From: Laetiporus sulphureus 93-53
Lineage: Eukaryota; Basidiomycota; Agaricomycetes; Polyporales; Laetiporaceae
Reading direction: 5' to 3'
Assembly (NCBI RefSeq): GCF_001632365.1
Contig: NW_024468513.1
Location: forward strand, 649,678 to 713,677
Length of the DNA stretch: 64,000 nucleotides
The first letter of the stretch is position 1. The number at the start of each line of letters is the position of its first letter. The position numbers and the translations under genes were made by a program. Shown in pieces: positions 11,526-22,200 of this stretch. Below the pieces are notes generated by a model. It was not told the DNA's origin, searched no databases, and worked only from the letters and a program-made list of their open reading frames with translations.

Positions 11526-12278
11526 TCATTGTGCTGGAGTAGAGTGGGAATTTTTCAGATAATGTCTCACCAATCCAACTCTATGGTTTATGTCCCTCGT
11601 ATCCTCTCCGATCACGATGTAAGGTATTTTCAGTTCGTCGAGTGTCGCATGTAGTGTTTGCAAGTATATCCACGGGTCTTCCAATGAGCGCACCCCATCG
11701 TCGATCATCCACTCTCTAACAGGCTGGAGAACGACTTGGGATGCCGGTCATTGAATTGTCCGAACAAAGACGCATCGATTTGACTCACCAAACAGTGAAT
11801 CTCTGTAGAAGGGCAGGATTGCGTGCAGCGAAGAATCCGCCAGCAACCTCTGACGCCTCTCCAAAGCGCCTGACACCGTCGAAGTAGATGCATAGACGAT
11901 CGGGTCTATTGCAGAACGATCGCTCAACAGTCTGACTGCGTTACTGCCTCCCATGCGCCCTATGACCTCCTCCTCCGTCCTCAACTGTGCGGACATTATT
12001 GCATATTGCATCTCGTATGTGTCGGTATCTGCCCTCGTAAATCCCTGAGCTCTCATGACTGTTCTGGCAACTTCTTTGATGTAACAGGAGGGATCGATCT
12101 CTAGGTCCTTCGCCAAAGCCTCGCACAGCGTTGTCTTGCCACTTGAAGAAGGGCCAAGGACGAAGATTGCTTCGTAGGAGCCTCCAGTGATGCCGCTTTT
12201 ACTGCAGCCCAGATCTGCTCCTCTGCTTCTGTCTGCGGGAGCTGCGATTGGTACCTCGACGTCGTGCGATTCGGCCAT
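11526..12278 (-). CDS. NadR/Ttd14-like P-loop ATPase (AAA_28 type)
   Basis: Single-domain nucleotide-binding protein of about 220 residues. The N-terminal strand and Walker A read YEAIFVLGPSSSGKTTLCEAL. Then come YIKEVARTVMRAQGF, a helical QYAIMSAQLRTEEEV segment and LLSDRSAIDPIVYAS, which matches the conserved D-R-x2-x-D-P region of the family. The C-terminal exon carries VREWMIDDGVR and the closing motif LKIPYIVIGE with a downstream R of the lid. One intron at about 11.71-11.79 kb joins SLFG-side codons to VVLQPVREW when the acceptor CCCAAG is used. Members of this family in bacteria phosphorylate small nucleotides or nicotinamide riboside and in animals bind GTP and phosphoinositide; the fungal substrate is unknown. 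It lies divergently beside the RdRP-helicase gene, and upstream exon-like sequence (12338-12580) may belong to it. Confidence 0.75.
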
Positions 12279-12337
12279 TCTGTTGAACGTCCAAGATCAC
12301 GTCGCCGACGGCCTGCATTTGACGACTCACCTGAATA

Positions 12338-12580
12338 CTTGAGATATGGCCAATCCCAGCGATTGAAGTGCATGTACTCGTTTAGCTCATGCGTGCCTTG
12401 CAATTCCCAGGCTGATCCTATCATTGCGCCGGCTTCCTTGTACCAAAGCACGATAGGGTTCAGAATCAGACGTCCATCCACGGCACATGCGCGGTGAAAG
12501 TAGGGCTTCCACGCTCTGGGCTCTGCGAAGGTTGGTCTTATAAAGGCCTGTCTTGGACGGAGATCCGATCCCTGCTGCAT
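12338..12580 (-). other. Orphan exon-like open frame upstream of the ATPase
   Basis: This minus-strand frame of 81 codons has natural protein composition (Trp, Tyr, His and Asn well represented), for example PRAWKPYFHRACAVDGRL and EYMHFNRWDWPYLKYS, and ends at a consensus donor (CAG then GTGAGT). A join to the acceptor GCAG inside the start of the P-loop ATPase would keep frame and fuse the two. Taken alone it would start at 12580, only 20 bases from the RdRP start on the other strand. I do not recognise the sequence. It could be a real 5' exon of the ATPase, a remnant of another gene, or chance. Confidence 0.35.
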
Positions 12581-12600
12581 ACATTTGCCCCTTGCCAGCG

Positions 12601-15600
12601 ATGAGGCCTATCGTCCTTCGAGAGAATCCCAGGCCAGATGACGACTCGTGGAATTTCATTGCTGTCATGCCAACCACTATACGTCCAGGATATGGCAAAC
12701 ATATCCTCTTCTCTCCTCAAGCCATCAAACTCGACATCACGCAATTCCCCGCAAATCGCATCTTACGCGCAGATGATATCTCCAAGTTTGTCTTGGTGTC
12801 ATTTGAGAGCTTAAGATTCCCGGACACACCCTTTTCTGCAACACGAGATTATTTGATTAGACTTTTCAAAGCGGGGTTGTTCCTCAATGGAGTACAGTAC
12901 CGATTCTATGGACATAGCAATTCGCAACTGGTGAGCTAACATATCATTCTTCTATACTCATTAACTCAAGCCTCCATGCAGAGATCGCGCAGTTGTTTTC
13001 TACGCGAGGCCAATACAGATCAAGAGCTGAATGATCGCCTCTATGCTTTCGGGGACTTTAAAAAGATCATGAATGTCGCCAAACGTGAGAATGGAGGCAT
13101 GCTTTTCTTGCATGGTTTCGATTTTGACCGTCCCTTAACAGGTGCTAAAAGGATAGGCCTTCTGTTTTCCAAAGCTGAATTGGACTGGAACCTGGATCCC
13201 CGCTGGACGCAAGATATCGATGATATCGTAATCAACGGAGAAACATTTTCCGATGGTTGCGGTCTCATGTCGAAGCGCTTCGCTGTCCAGCTCAGTCGCC
13301 ACAAACGATACATATATCATGGTCGACCGTATACACCTTGCATCTTCCAGATTCGGTACGTTAGTTTTAGCGCTGAGAGCGTTCCATTGTCTGAGTTTGG
13401 TGGTTTAAAGTTATAGAGGATACAAGGTGACCTCGATTTGACAGCGTAGAGAAAGGTGGTCATCAGTACTGACGCTGTCTATGTCTACAAAGGGCGTATT
13501 GATGTTACACCCGGAACTGGCCGAGAACTATCACGTTCAATTCCGAGCAAGTCAAAGGAAGTTCATTGCTACACAAGATAACACGTTCTCTGTAGTCGAC
13601 CACTCGACGCCTTATGCATTCGGACGTTTGAATAACGATGTCATTGTCCTCATGGCCAGTCTTGGTATCACCTCCGAAACCTTTCTGGCTAAGCAGGAGG
13701 CATACCATCACTGGATTCGCGCCGCATCCAACGACTGGGAAGTTGCCTTTAATTTCCTCTGCGCTTTGGGGCACTATGGCACGGCTGAACGTCTCCTTCT
13801 TGACGGAATAGAGTCGGCCGAAGTGAAGGCAAAGATCCGCTCATCCCAAATGTCTGAGCTTGCGGCATTCAAGAAGAACGAAAAGTATCGCTCAAGAATG
13901 GTTGTTCTCAAATCTCGTCTACTCTTTGGTGTCTGCGATCCCTACGGCGTCTTGGATGAAGGGGAGGTGCATGTGCGGGTATCAGTCCCTCGCCGGGGAG
14001 CATCAACCTTGACAAATACAGATGTCATGGTCGTGCGCAATCCTTGCCTTCATCCAGGAGACTGTTTAAAGCTCCGCACTGTCGATCATCCTCGCCTGTC
14101 CCATCTCGTGGACTGTGTTGTCTTCGCTTCCAGAGGTAGGCGTGCGGCTCCTTCAATGAGCTCCGGAGGAGATTTAGGTGATGCTATCTTTTCTCTGACA
14201 CTGTTACGTGCATCTGACCGCATGCTTTAAGATGGCGACAAATTCCTTGTGATATGGGATCCCGATCTGGTTCCAAAGAAGGTTGCAGAGGTAATGCCCA
14301 TGCTAGTGAATTGCGTCCGTTAGCAGGCTAATACAACATTACTGGTTAGTCATACACGTATCCTCCGGCCAAGGAACGCGTGAGTGTTCAGGTTTCCAGG
14401 GAAGACCTTGCGAAGCATTTTGCTTCGTACAATACGTACGTAGCTTTTCTGTAGGTTCTAACATTGCTGTTGATGCCTGCAATCTAGCATGGCGCTCGGC
14501 ACCATCACTAGTCTTCACGCGAAGTGGGTTCGATCTAGTCCAAAAGGGGCCATGAGCGACGAGTGCCAAGATCTCAACGCATTGCACTCCCAGGCCGTCG
14601 ATGGCGCGTCTGTCAAGATACCGGAGCGTCTGCGTTCGCCTCCAGAGCCCGACTCTCCATATGTCATCGATCTGTTGCAGGATTCTGCGAAGAGGTTTTT
14701 TGAGACATACATACAGTCGGAACCTGATGCTCTGGAGGCACAGACCTTGTCTCCGGAAGCAGCGGGCGAAGTTCTCGCACGATTTCTATCTACCGAAAAG
14801 ACGGCGCTATCGGAATGCGAGGTTGTGACTATGGCAGCTGCGTTCGCGCGAAGAAATGGCATCAGTTTGAGACCTTACTTATGTCACATCGACTTTGGAG
14901 CATTGGCGACTTCGGAGAAGCATGCACTCAGCCTACAGCTAGGCTTGACTCCGGAACACGATCCGTATATATGGAACAGGTACGTGCATGTCGGTAGCAC
15001 CATACCATGGACGGAAGGTCTCATTCAGCCGCTTCATCAGTCTCATACGCTCTGAGATTCTGCGCTCTCGTGACCTATCTACTCGCGATCTTGGGGGACC
15101 ACTGCGGTTGCAGAAGCTATACTCTTCATCGGAGCAAGGGCGCGCCGCTTTCTTCGAATACTTGAAGGATGCCACACAGCAATACAATCGCCGACTAATG
15201 ATCCTGAAGGTCTGTGTGAGCCATCAATTATGAACACTGTTACTCACGTTTATCGTCTGTAGACGGACGATAGGTTTTCAGTGGGTATTTTTCTCCGGGG
15301 ACCGATCCCATGGGATGAAGAGGTATGCTATAGAGTCGTTTCACACCTAAGGCAAATAAATTTTGATGCGCTACGCTGGTTCATTCAGCCCGAAATAAAC
15401 GACAACGTCCTGGTCTGCCCATTCATGCCCATCGCCTCTGAGGTGTCGTCGACGTACTGGCGGGGAACGAAGGGATACAGGCTTCACTGCAGTGACAATC
15501 TCATGCAATTATATGACCAACAGAGGGGCAATACATTCATTTTCGTCAATAGACCACCCATAAAGTCAGACGTAGACATCGTCACAAGCATCGCATTGCA

Positions 15601-18519
15601 AAAGATTTCTGGACGAGTCCAGAAGGTACGTCTCACAATATCTTTGCGTTCTCTGCAGCTCTTAGAGCCACTGGACATCCACAGCAATGCGGCCGCATCT
15701 ATCGTACACCTGTTGTAGCAATTGAGATTCATGTCGTTTCGAATCGAGACCGCGTCGCATGCCAGGCCTTCGATCTACGTTATGAACAGTGAGATTGCAA
15801 TGCATTCGATGCTGATGCAATGCCTTTATTAATTCGACCTTTAGGGTGCCGACCGAAGAATTCATGCGTAGATTTGACCACAAGCCTCAGCAATTCACGC
15901 CTAATAGCATCCGTGATCTTGATTGGACAGACGACGAAACAGGCGGACGCTTGTTCGCTGGCACAAAGCAGGATGCGGAGGATGTTCTTGCATCCATGGA
16001 GGTTGAGCTTCTGCAGAAGTATTTCCACATCGCCATCGCAAATCGCGCAGAGGATAGGCTCTTCTGGATATTCGAGACTCTCCTCAAGATGGAACCTCTA
16101 CCTGAAGTTCGGATAACTGATTGCATTGATCAGCATGCGTTTCTTGCCTACTCCGTCCTGAAGAAATACCTCCCCGATGGCCCTGCTCTGCTTCCTCCTG
16201 TAGCTGCGCCGCTTGGTCCTACCATCTTGCGCGGGATCGTGCGATCTGCCAATACGCTCGGCATCGCTTCGTTAGCGGCCCTGGAGAGACTTGCCTCAGC
16301 GACTGATTCCCTCGATCTTACCACTTATTTCGATACTCTCTGGTGGGTCGCGCTTAGCGTGCGACCATCTACTCTCGTACAAGAATTACTGCTTGTTCTG
16401 CATGATAGCCGAACCGGCAAGACACAGAACAAGACGTATGAATATGCTCATAAATATCTGTTGGGTGTCGCGTTCGACAGAGCCGAAGAAGCTGCAGATG
16501 CTTGCCCTTGCGATGATGCTGGACGACCAAAGCGGCAGCGTGTAGCTCCTGTGCATGCAAGATTGGTTGCTCCGAAGAGGGACCAAGAGGAAGAAGTTGC
16601 CGGCAGTGAGGACAAGTATCCAACACACGTGATGGCTCATATCCGTGTCGATGCTCAGACAAATATTCGCATTCATTCTCATATTCGTCTCCGACTTGCA
16701 TCACCCGTCGATGGATCAGACCTGCTCGCACTCGGCACGACTGTCCTTGACGGGGTGGTCCTGCGTGCAGGGAAAGGAGAGTTATTTCTCGAGTTGAAAC
16801 ACCCGCTACCACCAGAGTACCAAAGAGTCGACTGGTACCTATATGACGCTGGAAGTATCGCGACCTCGAAAGCAATGATGGATGCCGTTTTGAGGCTTGC
16901 TACCGAAGGATCTGAGTGTTGCTCGTTCAGTGACATCATAGCAGGTGATGAGGCTGTCCTGGATCCTGCTACCGAAGAGCAGACCACTGCCGATGGACTC
17001 GATGAAGACCTCCCTTCATTGAATGACAGTCAGAAGGCTGCTGTACGCGCTGCGGGAAGCAGCACGCTGGCATTGATATGGGGTCCTCCCGGTGAGTTGG
17101 TGTGCCCATACGGCTCTAATGTATCTCACGTTCTCTGTAGGGACGGGAAAGACCACAGTGGTCGTTCAGATCTTGATACACTTCATCAAAAGTAGTCCTG
17201 GCACGAAAATACTGATGACGGCGTCCACACACAACGGTATGTAGAAAACAGTCAAATCGCCACGGGCAATTTTGATCATGTGGACAGCTGTGGATAATGT
17301 ACTTGAACGATTCCTCGTTGAAAACGGGGCCAATGGGCTACTCGCGCAGGACCAGATATTGCGGGTGGCCACAGAGAGCTCGAAGGTCAACAAGGCCTTG
17401 CAAAAGTTCACGATCGACGCTCGCGTAGGGGGTAGCATGAACGAAAATCCGCGTCTGATGCAGAAGGCACAACAGAGAGCCAAAGAAGCAAGCATTGTCT
17501 TCACCACTTGCAGTGGCGCGGGATTGGGCGTCTTGCGGAACATGGACTTTGAGATCGTGTTGATTGATGAAGCATCGCAGATCACTGAGCCCTGTGCCTT
17601 GATCCCACTAGTGAAAGGTTGTCAGCGCGCAGTTCTGGTTGGTGACCAGTGAGTGCACCTAACGGATTGTGTTGCAATTGCCAAGCCATGACCGACCATC
17701 ATCGACATTTATCCAGTGTCCAGCTTCGTCCGACGGTCCGTCCCATGGCAAAGGCATTGGAGTTTGATCGCTCCCTTTTTGAACGTCTGTATACCGGCCC
17801 GGCTTACGCTCGAATGACTAGAACTATGCTGGATGTAAGATCCCATGCAGTTCTTTGGATAGCGATCCCTGACATTTCGCCAGGTTCAATATAGGTTCTC
17901 CGCTGATCTGGCACACTTTCCATCCCAGCAGTTCTACCAAGGCAGATTGCGGACGGGCACTCCGAGAGAAGATGAGATTCGGATGACGCTGGGGTCCTCC
18001 ATCTTCCCTTGGCCTACTGAACAGTCAAGAATATTCCCGGTAGTATTCGTTCCTTGCGCAGCCGAGGAAGATCACGGCAGATCGTCGAAAGGCAACTCAG
18101 GCCAAGTCGAGCTCGCTAAATACATCCTTGGGCTGCTCAGGGCTGCGCGTGGTAATGAGGTCGCAGAGGAGACTGCCCGTGTGCAAGGCGTCTCAATCGC
18201 TGTCCTAACGCCTTACTCCCGACAGGTGCAGATGTTAAAACAAACGATATCTTCCTCCATGAACGTGGTGGTAAGCACGATCGATGGTTTCCAGGGACGC
18301 GAGGCAGACATTGTCGTGTTCTCTACCGTGCGTTCGAACATGGAAGGAGATATTGGATTTTTGGAGGACGAAAGGCGACTGAACGTCGCCTGGACACGTC
18401 CGAAGCTGGGTTTGATTATCGTAGGCCATCGCCATACCTTGCAGGCCAACAGTACGCTGTGGAAGAGCGCACTCGCCTATTGCAAAGAAGTAGTCATCAG
18501 TCCTCCGGAGCCGAACTGA
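12601..18519 (+). CDS. RNA-dependent RNA polymerase fused to SF1 (Upf1/SDE3-type) helicase
   Basis: A 16-exon gene; every junction I placed is GT-AG and in phase, giving about 1687 residues. Residues 1-600 are the eukaryotic RdRP core (QDE-1/RDR family): FVLVSFESLRFP, YRFYGHSNSQLRSRSCFL, FSDGCGLMS, RYRGYKGVLMLHP, LLFGVCDPYGVL, NPCLHPGD, and the catalytic SGGDLDGDKFLVIWDPD, followed by YPPAKERV and LHSQAVD. The usual N-terminal few hundred residues before the core are missing. A linker of about 600 residues, with no stop or promoter-like break, leads into helicase motifs I (GPPGTGKTT), Ia (STHNAVDN), II (LIDEAS), III (GDHVQLRPT), IV/V (TIDGFQGREADI) and VI (RLNVAWTRPKLGL). RdRPs of this family make dsRNA for RNA silencing; SDE3-like helicases assist that step. 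The exon 15845-17091 runs from linker into helicase, so the fusion does not rest on one doubtful junction. Exon 3 is only 10 nt (13417-13426). Confidence 0.88.
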
Positions 18520-19120
18520 TCATCAGCCTGTACAAGATTTTAAACACCATGTATATTACGTTGTGTATGTTTGCAGTGTAAAGCACTGATGTGAATATCG
18601 GAGCCACAATGTACATTGTTCATTCGCAACCAGCATTGTTGGCGCGATTATGCACATATGACGCTGCGCTTCATAAGCACAGAATAATTGCATACAATCC
18701 GACGAGCGGCGAGCCCACTTTAACCGTGAATATTGACCAGTGGATTTATTAGGAGATAATCTGAACACGCACCTAAAACTATGGTAGACGTAAAGTCCAA
18801 CGGTTCGACGTCGACAGGGCCCAACAAGAAGAAAGAAGAGAAACTCAACACACCGACGAAGGAAGAGCCCTAGCGAGAAGCGCTCATTGCAGCCAATCAG
18901 CTGCCGGCGTTCCCAAATTTCCTTCCAGTCGCAGCTTGTCAGTGGCGATCATCCTACACCTCGGATTCTGCTTGGTTTCGCTTTTCTCGACTTAGTCTGC
19001 AGCTTTCCGTCCTTCTTTCACATCACTTGACGTTTTGTGTCCGAAAGTATATCCTTGGCTTGACCAAGAAACAAGTTGCTCTCCTCGGGTCTGCCCGTTG
19101 ATTGTCGAGACATTGGAACC
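18520..19120. other. Intergenic region before TSR1
   Basis: About 600 bases between the helicase stop and the TSR1 start. It contains the 30-codon frame described separately at 18781-18873. The remainder shows no coding signal and presumably includes the TSR1 promoter. Confidence 0.5.
18781..18873 (+). pseudogene. Short frame resembling the start of proteasome subunit Rpn1
   Basis: An ATG opens a 30-codon frame reading MVDVKSNGSTSTGP then NKKKEEKLNTPTKEEP and a TAG stop. The basic-acidic start resembles, from memory, the N terminus of the 26S proteasome base subunit Rpn1 (MVD..., then Lys/Glu-rich). Nothing recognisable as Rpn1 follows in any frame. It may be a duplicated 5' exon fragment, a short upstream peptide, or coincidence in a low-complexity peptide. 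Confidence 0.25.
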
Positions 19121-22003
19121 ATGACGGAGGGCGTTCACCACCATAGGCCGACGCTCAAGCAGGTAACGCGATCTCAGAATAATCCCTGTATTCCAGTTCA
19201 TTATAAAATGTAGCAAAACAAAGCCTTCAAAAGCAAACACTCCACCAAAAGCTCGTTAAAAGAGGCTGCCAAAGGCGAGTCCGCTCTAAATGGAGTCGTG
19301 GCTTACGTTACTGACGAAGAATAGGTCGCTATGCTCGAAAATCTCAGAAAGCAACTGTTGCTTCCAATACAGCGGCGCGGTCTCGTCTAGAACGACGTAA
19401 CAATGCGAAGCAAGTGCAGGTCAGGAAGCGCCAAGCTTTGATCTCAGCGACGCGCATATTCAACGGTGTAGACGGAGCACCGCGGATTGTTGCCATCGTT
19501 CCTCTCACAGAAGATGTTTCATCGCATTCTGTAGCTTCTGCGCTCGCAAGATCTCTCGACCCCTCTGCAGACGATGTGAGCGAGGGACTGTGCAAGATCA
19601 GGTGAGCAATCATGTCCCTTCCCTGGAAATTATCAGGAATGAACAGACTTCTTGCAGAGCAGAACGGTTCAAAACGTCTGTGCAATTCATCTCTCTGCCT
19701 TATAAGCGCCTCTATGCTACTCTTGATGCATGCAAAGCGGCCGACTATGTTCTCTTCGTTCTGTCGTCCGAGGTTGAGGTCGACACTTGGGGCGACACGC
19801 TGCTTCGAACTCTGCAAGCACAAGGCCTACCCGAAGTCGTTTCGGTCGTATCGTCGAGCTCTCCCATGGATCCTAAGGAGAAAACGAGTATATTGAAGTC
19901 TCTCCTGTCGTTCATCCAATATTTTGTGCCGAATCAATCCAGAGTCTACGACATGCACTCAAGTCCCGATACTTTGAACGCGATGCGGGAGCTGTGTGAG
20001 GGCAAGCCGGGAGATGTGAAGTGGAGGGAAGATCGAACCTGGATCCTCAGTGAGAGGGTTGAGTGGCAGGATGGCACACTCGCGGTCACTGGTGTAGTGA
20101 GAGGCGCGGCGCTGTCTGCCAACCGTCTTGTCCATTTGCCAAATCATGGCGACTTTCAAATATCACGGGTGCGTATTCAATGCCATGCTTTCTCCGCCTT
20201 GTTTGCAAACACATTATAAACAGATCATGTCTGCCGATCTTCCACGGCGCGTAAAATCGGATCACGCTGAGGGGATGGATGTGGAGCCCATCTTACTCGC
20301 GGAGCCCGATTCCTCTTCTGCAGACTCGCTGGTATCGAGCAATGACCCTGACGATATGGCGAATGAACAAACATGGCCCACGGAAGAGGAGATGCGCGGT
20401 GCTTTCAATGGGTTCGACCCTCCCGAGGCTATTCCTAAGGCTGAGAAGGGCACGACGCCCAAGCATGTGCGCAAGATTCCCAAGGGAATGAGCGAATATC
20501 AGGCGGCTTGGATCGTCGATGATGACGATGACGATGTTGATGGTGAACAGGAAAGCGAGCAGAAAGACGAGAATGATTCTGAGCACGGTGAGGTAGATTT
20601 GCAGGAGGAGAAGGAGGAAATGGTTGAAATGCTTGTGGACGATAACGAACTGGATACAGAGAGCCGGCGGAGTGTCGCGTTCCAGGACCTGGATGCGGAG
20701 GAGGAAAGTCGACAGTGAGTGCAGTGGTGCCTCGTTCTTCTCTCGTAAGCGTGCTCATTAGTTTTTTGCAGGCTTGTATCTTGGAGAGAACGTAAACGGG
20801 AAGAAGAGGACGACGCGGCCTTTCCTGACGAAATCGACACGCCGCTTGACATCGCTGCACGGACGCGTTTCCAGCGCTTCCGCGGTCTACGATCGTTCCG
20901 TACAAGTCCTTGGGATCCGTATGAGAACCTTCCACGGGATTACGCACGAATATTCCAATTTGAGGATTACAAACGCACCGAGAGAACGGTGAGAAGGCGC
21001 ATAGAACAGGATAGCTATGGCATTGAGGTAAGCAGAGCGGATTGCGGGGCCCCTGTATCGTTCGCTAACGGAACATGTATAACAGCCTGGGATGCGCGTC
21101 ACGGTGTACCTCAAAAATGTTCCTCGGGAAGCCATGACACAAAACCAGAGCGCGCCCCTCGTCCTGTTCGGTCTTATGCAGCATGAACACAAGAAGACTG
21201 TCCTGAATTTCATTGTACAGCGAAACACAGAATATAACGGATCCGTTCGTTCGAAGGTGCTTTCCCTTGGATGTCAATCATGAAAGGTTTGCTCATCGGA
21301 AACTTGCCTAGGATCCGTTGATTCTCTGCATAGGCCCTCAAAGGTTGCGGGTCAACCCGATATACAGTCAACACACCCGAGGAGGTGGAAAGGGCGTGAA
21401 CAACGTACACAAGTTTGAGCGGTATCTCCGACATGGAGTGACGAACGTCGCCACGACCTATGGGCCAGTTATTTTCGGCAAGCAGCCATGCGTGCTCCTC
21501 AAGGAAACTGAGGATCCACAGGGTGAGCTTGTACGTCCTCTTCCCATCTTGAGCCGTGGGCTTATCCATTTTTTTTCCGAAGCTCCGGAGTTGGTAGCAA
21601 TGGGCGCCTTCCTCAACCCAGATACAGCACGTATCATAGCAAAGCGTGTCATACTGACCGGCCATCTATTCAAGGTGCATAAAAAGACTGCCACTGTCCG
21701 TTATATGTTCTTCAATCCCGGTACGTAACTGCACTTGCAATGTCGATTTAGCAAATACCGATTTTTCGCTTTGCAGACGACGTCGATTACTTCAAACCCA
21801 TTCAGTTGCATACGAAATACGGTCGGACAGGGCACATACGCGAGTCGCTCGGAACACATGGCTACTTTAAAGCCCACTTCGACGGGCCCGTCAGCCAGAT
21901 GGATACAGTTTGTCTGTCATTATACAAACGCGTCTACCCTAAATGGAGCGAGACATGGAAGGAGCAGGCGATCGAGCCACCGTCTGACGCGATGGAGGAA
22001 TAG
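19121..22003 (+). CDS. TSR1: Ribosome biogenesis protein Tsr1
   Basis: GTPase-like (catalytically dead, Bms1-related) factor needed for late 40S subunit maturation; it sits on pre-40S particles and blocks premature joining. Exon 1 encodes [14 protein letters not shown] and exon 2 begins [21 protein letters not shown], the conserved Tsr1 opening. Next come [20 protein letters not shown] and [20 protein letters not shown] (AARP2CN domain). An acidic stretch ([15 protein letters not shown]) precedes the C-terminal domain with [46 protein letters not shown] and [13 protein letters not shown] [19 protein letters not shown]. The protein ends in [18 protein letters not shown]. The second intron (19275-19324) needs a GC-AG pair: only the GCGAGT donor restores GRYARKSQK in frame. 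Confidence 0.93.
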
Positions 22004-22200
22004 ATGTTTCGCTAACGTACCTATGCGATTTGACTGCCGCGACACTATGGCATTAGGTTATGTTTTATATAACCAACATTTCTGTCGTTTGGGTATACCC
22101 GTTGCCGCGGAGGACTTGCTGACTGCAAACGGCAGGCCTTGTGAATGCAGTTGACTACAGCCTCTACAGCATGCAATACAAGCAGCACCTCACACGCAGA

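Noticed and set aside
12601..15100. RdRP as a stand-alone gene ending near 15.1 kb
   Set aside because: The frame continues through well-formed introns into the helicase exon with no stop, so a single gene is the simpler model.
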